This document shows positions 5,598-9,748 of a stretch of DNA of 9,748 bases, in pieces. The translations under genes and the position numbers were made by a program. Position 1 is the stretch's first letter. The number at the start of each line of letters is the position of its first letter. This DNA comes from an uncultured Clostridia bacterium (lineage in GTDB: Bacteria; Bacillota; Clostridia; Oscillospirales; Acutalibacteraceae): contig CAMOWP010000064.1 of NCBI GenBank assembly GCA_946628455.1, forward strand, positions 1-9,748, written 5' to 3'. The notes beneath the pieces were generated by a model that was given only the letters and a program-made list of their open reading frames with translations, searched no databases and was not told where the DNA came from.

Positions 5598-7706
5598 TTA
5601 TTTTACTTTAACCTTTTTAACCTTTGACCACTTTGAATACTGAACCTTGCCGTTTATTTTTTTATAAGCGCGGATTCTTACATAATAGGTTTTTTTAGCT
5701 TTAAGCTTTTTAACGGTGAGCTTCTTCTTTGCTGCGCCCTTTACCTTCTTAGTCTTAGCCTTCTTCATATTCTTTTTAACTGAATACTGAATCTGGTAGC
5801 CGTCAACGCCGCTTACCTTTTTCCAGGTTGCTGTGAAGGCCTTCTTGCCCTTCTTCACCTTGCTGAGCTTAGCAGCTCCGAGCTTTTTAACAGCCTTCTG
5901 CGGAGTGATAATCGCGCCGCAAACAGAGCAGTGAGCGCCTGCAGTTTTTCCTGCCTTTTTAAAGGTAGGAGCAACTGCCTTGTCGGTTACTGCGGTGTGT
6001 GCAAGCTTTGCTATTGCCTCGTCCTTCGCCTCGCCGCAGATTTTGCAGATTAAGTGCTTGCTGCCCTCTTTAGTGCAGGTAGCGGGAGCTGTGCTCTTAA
6101 CCTCGAAAAGGTGCTTGCCTGCGCCGTAGCTTTCGTCATAGGTCTGACCTCTGAAATAGTAAAGCGAGAAAAGAGCGTCCTTTGTTGCGAAGCTGTCAGC
6201 GTCTCCGCCCTTTGTAAAGGTGAACTCTCCTGCGCCCTTTTCAAAGTTTGTTGAAAGGAGTGTGTAGTAATCAAACGCCGTGTCAAGCTCGCCTACGCTT
6301 GCAAACGCAGCCATTGAAAGCGCTGTTGAATTGCCGTTTGCGTTGTTGCTCCATACAGGGTCGCAGAAAGCGCCGTCCTCTAATAAGTATGACTTTATTA
6401 CAGCCTCGGCGTCCTCAGCATATTCGCTGTAATCGTTAACGTAAGGAGCGATTGCAATGAGGAAATGGCAGGCGTTGTCGCAGGAAAAGCCCCAGTTTTC
6501 CATACCCTTGCCGAGGGTGTAATAATTGCTGATAAGGTCGTTGATTATAGCCTTTGCTCTTGTCGGCTCAGCGGCCTCGATAGCGTATTTATAGTGATAC
6601 TGATGAGGTCTTGCCTCTTCTATGTCAGCCTCTGCAAACGCCTTGTCAATATTGTAAGAATAAAAGTCAGTTGTAACGTAGTCAAGCTCGTCGAGTATAA
6701 GAAGAACTGCGCCGTAAAGGCCTAAGTTCTCTTTGCCCGTGCTTGACGACACTATTTTACCGCCGTTTGCATCAAGGTTGTTCTTAACGCTTTCAACGTA
6801 TCCCTTCGTGTATTCGCTCACGTCATAGCCTGAGCGGATGAGGGTGAGAAAATCAAACGATGAATCAACAGTAAAGCTCTCCTGTGCGCCGAAAACGCTC
6901 TTTGCCGCCGCAGCCTCCTGCTTTTTGGCGTATTCGTTAATCTCTGATGTAACGTCAACCGTGCAGTACGGAGCAAAAATCTCGTAATCGTCGTTATCGT
7001 CAGAATACTGACCCTGAGCAGAAATGCCGAATGTTCCGAGCGAATCGGGGGTAAAGGTAAACTGACCGTTTGCGTCCGTCTTGCCGACAAGCTCGCCGTC
7101 AACGGTTATATCCATATCTGCGGCAGGAAGCACAACCGTATTCCAGTTCTCGTCATATGTCTCAACGTTGAGCGTAAGAGTTACGCTTTCGCCGAGCTTT
7201 ATAGTTTCGTTTCTCTTGTCAAAGCGGGTGTACTTGTCGCTGTAAAAGCTTGCATCCTGATAGAACATATACTCAACCGAGTCATTGTCCTTGAGCGCGC
7301 TTTCAAGATTGTAGTAGTTTCCGTCGCCTGAATCCATTGCGCCGTTGATTCTGTAGCCGAGCGCCGTTGTGCTCTCGCCGAAGGACTGATTAAGCATTCC
7401 GCTTGAATATTTAATCGGAGCGTAGTCCATGAAGTCCTCGCCGAACATTCTGATGTGAGCAGCAATAACAGCGTCATAAACTGTAGGCTCATCGCCCTTG
7501 TCGTTGTAGCCAACTGCTGACTCGAATTTGTCGCTGAGGTCAGAGCTTACGCTGATAACTGCGGGCTCCATAGTGAAAACGCCGCCGTCATAAACGCTGA
7601 ACTCAACCTTAACAGTCTTTGCCTCAGCCGCAAAAACCGATGTTGCCATCGTAAGGCTTGTTATCGCCATAACCAACGACAGCATTACTGATAAAACTTT
7701 TTTCAT
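5598..7706 (-). CDS. Secreted DUF4430 / alpha-toroid protein, putative intrinsic-factor-like corrinoid-binding surface protein
   Basis: Exported protein of 702 residues. A Sec signal peptide covers about 1-26 (KK, a hydrophobic core, then SVFA before AEA). Residues about 30-155 resemble DUF4430, the transcobalamin-C-terminal-like domain: TVYDAV early, then GYRING and LKDNDSVEYMFYQD. Residues about 165-255 look like an Ig-like domain (LGESVTLTL, GKTDANGQFTFTP). Residues about 256-525 are helical with alpha-toroid repeat features (NACHFLIAIAPYV, LLEDGAFCD, GNSTALSMAAFASVGE). The tail has CTKEG/CKICG and CSVCG segments (C544, C554, C557, C593, C596) and an FN3-like domain (about 610-702) extremely rich in Lys, plausibly for wall attachment. 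ATG at 7706 follows GGAGG. It is the only gene behind the cobalamin riboswitch, so it should be made when B12 is low. DUF4430 and alpha-toroid are the two folds of intrinsic factor and transcobalamin, here in reverse order. Corrinoid binding is inferred. Confidence 0.8.
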   Translation of the reverse strand: MKKVLSVMLSLVMAITSLTMATSVFAAEAKTVKVEFSVYDGGVFTMEPAVISVSSDLSDKFESAVGYNDKGDEPTVYDAVIAAHIRMFGEDFMDYAPIKYSSGMLNQSFGESTTALGYRINGAMDSGDGNYYNLESALKDNDSVEYMFYQDASFYSDKYTRFDKRNETIKLGESVTLTLNVETYDENWNTVVLPAADMDITVDGELVGKTDANGQFTFTPDSLGTFGISAQGQYSDDNDDYEIFAPYCTVDVTSEINEYAKKQEAAAAKSVFGAQESFTVDSSFDFLTLIRSGYDVSEYTKGYVESVKNNLDANGGKIVSSSTGKENLGLYGAVLLILDELDYVTTDFYSYNIDKAFAEADIEEARPHQYHYKYAIEAAEPTRAKAIINDLISNYYTLGKGMENWGFSCDNACHFLIAIAPYVNDYSEYAEDAEAVIKSYLLEDGAFCDPVWSNNANGNSTALSMAAFASVGELDTAFDYYTLLSTNFEKGAGEFTFTKGGDADSFATKDALFSLYYFRGQTYDESYGAGKHLFEVKSTAPATCTKEGSKHLICKICGEAKDEAIAKLAHTAVTDKAVAPTFKKAGKTAGAHCSVCGAIITPQKAVKKLGAAKLSKVKKGKKAFTATWKKVSGVDGYQIQYSVKKNMKKAKTKKVKGAAKKKLTVKKLKAKKTYYVRIRAYKKINGKVQYSKWSKVKKVKVK

Positions 7707-7734
7707 TTTTTAACCTCCTTTGCTTTCTTAAATG

Positions 7735-7759
7735 AAAAAAATCTCTGCACGAGCAGAGA
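7735..7759 (-). terminator. Riboswitch-linked intrinsic terminator (probable expression platform)
   Basis: On the minus strand TCTCTGC-tcgt-GCAGAGA (7742-7759) is followed by seven T (7735-7741). It stands between the B12 aptamer and the gene, ending about 14 nt before the GGAGG of the 702-residue protein. As no gene ends just upstream on this strand, it most likely gives premature termination when the riboswitch is ligand-bound. Confidence 0.82.
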
Positions 7760-8070
7760 AAGGAGTGAATATTTTGCACGCCGAAAAAGAGTGCATAATT
7801 CAAAGTCTTGTTAAACTCAATCCAAGTGATGTTAAAGTGGGCAGTTTGAGTAAATGCTATGTTAATTTATCCCGTGAAAATAAGCCGCATTTAATTGTTT
7901 TGCACCTTAAATCGCATAGTTGGTGTGCATTTTGTCATTTCTTTAGCGCAGATATACTGGTGTATATCAAGGTAAAAAATGGCAAAAGGTGCATTAAATA
8001 TGTGATTTAAGCATTGCTTGGTTTGAGCTTGGCAAGACACAACCTTCCCATATGCCCGAAAGTGTGAATT
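7760..8070 (-). other. Long leader between B12 aptamer and terminator
   Basis: About 310 nt of AT-rich RNA leader with no convincing minus-strand gene. It contains small hairpins, including GATATAC-acca-GTATATC (7951-7968) and an AT-rich bulged stem at about 7990-8012. I did not find a clear antiterminator. On the plus strand a 78-codon open frame (TTG 7774 to stop 8010) has AAAGGAG 8 nt before it, but its AT-rich codons, lack of promoter and antisense position to the leader make it doubtful, so it is not called as a gene. Confidence 0.55.
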
Positions 8071-8214
8071 AAGCTGTGACTCGTCTCCCGGCTTGTGATA
8101 TAGCCTAAGCGCGTCTCTCGCCTTCTCGGTTTCCCAATGGCATATGAGAGCCTTCATCAGATACGGTAATGGCGGTTGCCCGGGATTCTCACCCGATTCC
8201 GTTAGCCATAGCTT
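8071..8214 (-). promoter_or_regulatory. Cobalamin (B12) riboswitch aptamer
   Basis: Read on the minus strand, conserved blocks occur in the right order: GGAA then GGTGAGAATCCCGGGC (8178-8193), CCGCCATTACCGTA just after it, GCCATTGGGAAACC plus GAGAAGGC (8120-8141), and the B12 box AAGCCGGGAGACGAG (8080-8094). P1 can form from AAGCT (8210-8214) and AGCTT (8071-8075). P2 can form from GGCT near 8203 with AGCC of the B12 box, and P4 from CTCTC with GAGAG around the central block. The aptamer begins within a few nt of the predicted transcript start. It controls the secreted protein gene downstream, normally shutting it off when adenosylcobalamin or a related corrinoid is plentiful. Confidence 0.93.
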
Positions 8215-8241
8215 GCAGGGATATTATAACGCACTGCAAGC
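8211..8241. repeat. 8-bp inverted repeat bracketing the riboswitch promoter -10
   Basis: GCTTGCAG (8211-8218) and CTGCAAGC (8234-8241) are perfect inverse copies separated by 15 bp that hold the TATAAT element. The placement over the -10 and start site is that of a repressor operator. A regulator is not known; the divergent XRE-cupin gene is one candidate. Confidence 0.5.
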
Positions 8242-8251
8242 AAAATTTCAA
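8223..8251 (-). promoter_or_regulatory. Promoter of the riboswitch/secreted-protein transcript
   Basis: On the minus strand TTGAAA (8246-8251), a 17-bp spacer and a perfect TATAAT (8223-8228). The predicted start is near 8214-8216, immediately before the 5' strand of aptamer P1. Confidence 0.85.
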
Positions 8252-8299
8252 GGCTTAGCATATAATTGTTAATTTTATGTAGCATTTCGGCTGAAGATG

Positions 8300-8308
8300 T
8301 GGTATAAT
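8300..8308 (+). promoter_or_regulatory. Extended -10 promoter of the XRE-cupin operon
   Basis: TGGTATAAT gives an extended -10 (TATAAT at 8303-8308). The -35 region is poor, as often in extended -10 promoters. It is divergent from the riboswitch promoter, with about 50 bp between them, and the gene starts 45 nt downstream. Confidence 0.7.
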
Positions 8309-8352
8309 ACTTATTCAGTATTTTGATATTAAGGGCTAAAGGAGGCTTTTTT

Positions 8353-8913
8353 ATGGATAATATGGAGAATAATTATCAGGAAATCGGCGCTCGCCTTCGT
8401 GAACTCAGAGAGGTCAGCGATTACACTATTGAAGAGCTTGCGGCTGAATTTAACGTTGACCCTGAGGTTTATGCCGGCTATGAGGAAAACGGACAGGACG
8501 TTCCGATAAGCCTTATTTTTGAAATCGCTCAGAAATTCAAGGTCGATTTCAACGAGATTATAACGGGTAAAACCGCGTGGCTTAACACTTATCATCTTAT
8601 CAGGCGCGGCGGCGGTAAGAATGTTAACCGTAACCCCGAATATCATTTTGAGGACCTTGCATACCGCTACGGAAATAAGGTTATGCAGCCGCTCCTCGTT
8701 ACTCTTGAGCCGACCGACGCTCCCGCAAAGCCTATAACTCACACAGGCCAGGAGTTCAATCTCGTGCTTGAAGGAACGGTTATTATTACCCTCGGCAGCA
8801 AGGAATTTACTATGAACGCGGGCGACTCAATTTATTTCAACCCGCAGATTCCTCACGCACAGCGTTGCGGCGGTGACGTGAAGGCGCGCTTCCTTACGGT
8901 GATTGCCGAATAA
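8353..8913 (+). CDS. XRE-family regulator with C-terminal cupin domain
   Basis: Transcription regulator of 186 residues. The helix-turn-helix occupies about 9-70 (IGARLRELREVSDYTIEELAAEF, then YAGYEENGQDVPISLIFEIAQKF). A single cupin barrel lies at about 105-183, with H130, E134, the LVLEG turn and GDSIYFNPQIPH (H168) as likely metal or ligand residues. Such cupin regulators bind small molecules and control nearby metabolic genes. I chose ATG at 8353 because GGAGG stands 7 nt upstream; a TTG start 10 codons earlier would lie on top of that site. The acyl-CoA synthetase gene follows after 38 nt with no terminator, so they are probably one operon, and the regulator may respond to an acyl substrate or product. 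That link is inference from the pairing, which is common in Clostridia. Confidence 0.93.
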   Translation: MDNMENNYQEIGARLRELREVSDYTIEELAAEFNVDPEVYAGYEENGQDVPISLIFEIAQKFKVDFNEIITGKTAWLNTYHLIRRGGGKNVNRNPEYHFEDLAYRYGNKVMQPLLVTLEPTDAPAKPITHTGQEFNLVLEGTVIITLGSKEFTMNAGDSIYFNPQIPHAQRCGGDVKARFLTVIAE

Positions 8914-8951
8914 TTTCTCTTTAACTTTCTATAGAATTGGAGTGACGAAAA

Positions 8952-9748
8952 TTGGACTATTTGCTTAAAAAATTTCTTCCTCAGATTGAGTTTTCAAGCT
9001 ATGAGGAATTCCACGATAAATTTAAAATCAACGTTCCCGAAAATTTCAATTTCGGCTATGACGTTGTTGACGCCTGGGCGGAGGCGGAGCCTGAAAAGCG
9101 CGCCCTCTTATGGGTAAACGAGGAGGGCGAGGAGAAAACCTTCACCTTTACCGACATCAAGCGCCTTTCAAATAAAACGGCTAATTTCTTCAAGAGCCTC
9201 GGGCTTAAGAAGGGCGACGTTGTTATGATGATTATGCGCCGCCGCTGGGAATACTGGATTTGCGCAACCGCACTTCACAAGCTCGGCGTTATCCTCATCC
9301 CCGCAACCCTTCAGCTCACAAAGAAGGACATCGTTTTCAGGGGAAACGCAGCAGGCGTTAAAGCCGTTGTCTGCGTTGACGATGATTTTGTAATCTCTCA
9401 GATGGAGGAATCAGACCCTGAAATTCCGTCTCTTGAAAATAAAATTCTCGTTGGCAAAAAGCGCGAGGGCTGGCTTGATTTTCACGAGGAAATGGAAAAA
9501 TTTTCAGACGAGCTTCCCCGCCCGACAGGCGACGAGGCAACACGCTGGGACGATATTATGCTTGTTTATTTCACAAGCGGAACAACGGGTATGCCAAAGC
9601 TCGTTCAGCACAATTTTGCACACCCGCTCGGCCATATAGTAACCGCTAAATACTGGCAGCACGTTGAGGAAAACAAGCTCCATATGAGCGTTTCTGATTC
9701 AGGCTGGGCAAAGTTCGGCTGGGGCAAGATTTACGGTCAGTGGATATG
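8952..9748 (+). CDS. Acyl-CoA synthetase, AMP-forming (ANL superfamily, medium-chain type), 5' part only
   Basis: The first 265 codons of an adenylate-forming enzyme that activates a carboxylic acid with ATP and CoA; the frame is still open at the window edge. The P-loop-like motif YFTSGTTGMPK (206-216) is intact. The later segment SDSGWAKFGWGKIYGQW (248-264) resembles the A4 region of medium-chain acyl-CoA and acetyl-CoA synthetases. Full members are about 550 residues, so roughly half is present. The start is TTG at 8952: GGAG lies 9 nt upstream, the residues that follow (DYLLKKFLPQIEFSSYEEF) look like a normal N-terminus, and the next in-frame ATG is about 90 codons in. It follows the XRE-cupin gene closely. 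The chain length of the acid cannot be told. Confidence 0.93.
   Translation, partial: MDYLLKKFLPQIEFSSYEEFHDKFKINVPENFNFGYDVVDAWAEAEPEKRALLWVNEEGEEKTFTFTDIKRLSNKTANFFKSLGLKKGDVVMMIMRRRWEYWICATALHKLGVILIPATLQLTKKDIVFRGNAAGVKAVVCVDDDFVISQMEESDPEIPSLENKILVGKKREGWLDFHEEMEKFSDELPRPTGDEATRWDDIMLVYFTSGTTGMPKLVQHNFAHPLGHIVTAKYWQHVEENKLHMSVSDSGWAKFGWGKIYGQWI

Noticed and set aside
7742..8127. Aptamer GAGAAGG (8121-8127) as an antiterminator pairing with the terminator's 5' flank.
   Set aside because: The flank reads CCTTTCTC, with one extra T, so the match needs a bulge and is too weak to claim.
7891..8157. 88-codon minus-strand frame overlapping the riboswitch.
   Set aside because: Most of it is aptamer sequence constrained by RNA structure, with no ribosome binding site or protein similarity.
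8329..9543. Frames antisense to the XRE-cupin and acyl-CoA synthetase genes, and the shifted plus-strand frame 9433-9639.
   Set aside because: Shadows of strongly supported coding regions in other frames.

Overview
The window looks like chromosomal DNA of a low-to-moderate-GC Firmicute, most likely a gut Clostridia member (Oscillospiraceae/Ruminococcaceae or a relative). The grounds are strong AGGAGG-type ribosome binding sites, TTG and GTG starts, short intrinsic terminators with U-tracts, PadR and XRE-cupin regulators, a secreted protein with CxxC and lysine-rich FN3-like tail segments, and meso-diaminopimelate dehydrogenase. The family-level placement is inference. I see no rRNA, tRNA, CRISPR array, insertion sequence or phage genes.

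From about 1 to 8251 everything reads leftward (minus strand) as short, separately promoted units. From right to left they are: (a) a cobalamin (B12) riboswitch leader and a 702-residue secreted protein; (b) meso-diaminopimelate dehydrogenase (ddh); (c) a PadR repressor and its partner membrane protein with an N-terminal HAAS/permease-prefix-like domain; (d) a left-handed beta-helix sugar O-acetyltransferase; (e) an OmpR-type response regulator overlapping a sensor histidine kinase by 4 nt. At three boundaries the terminator of one unit runs straight into the promoter of the next.

From about 8300 to the right edge the genes read rightward: an XRE-cupin regulator, then the first half of a medium-chain-type acyl-CoA synthetase that starts at TTG and runs off the window.

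The most interesting part is 5598-8251. The riboswitch has its own near-consensus promoter and an intrinsic terminator just before the ribosome binding site. The gene behind it encodes an exported protein with a DUF4430/transcobalamin-C-terminal-like domain, an Ig-like domain and an alpha-toroid-like helical domain. The first and last of these are the two folds that make up animal intrinsic factor and transcobalamin. With the B12 riboswitch, this suggests a bacterial intrinsic-factor-like surface protein that captures corrinoids and is made when B12 is scarce. The riboswitch motifs are read directly; the domain calls rest on pattern recognition; B12 binding is inference.
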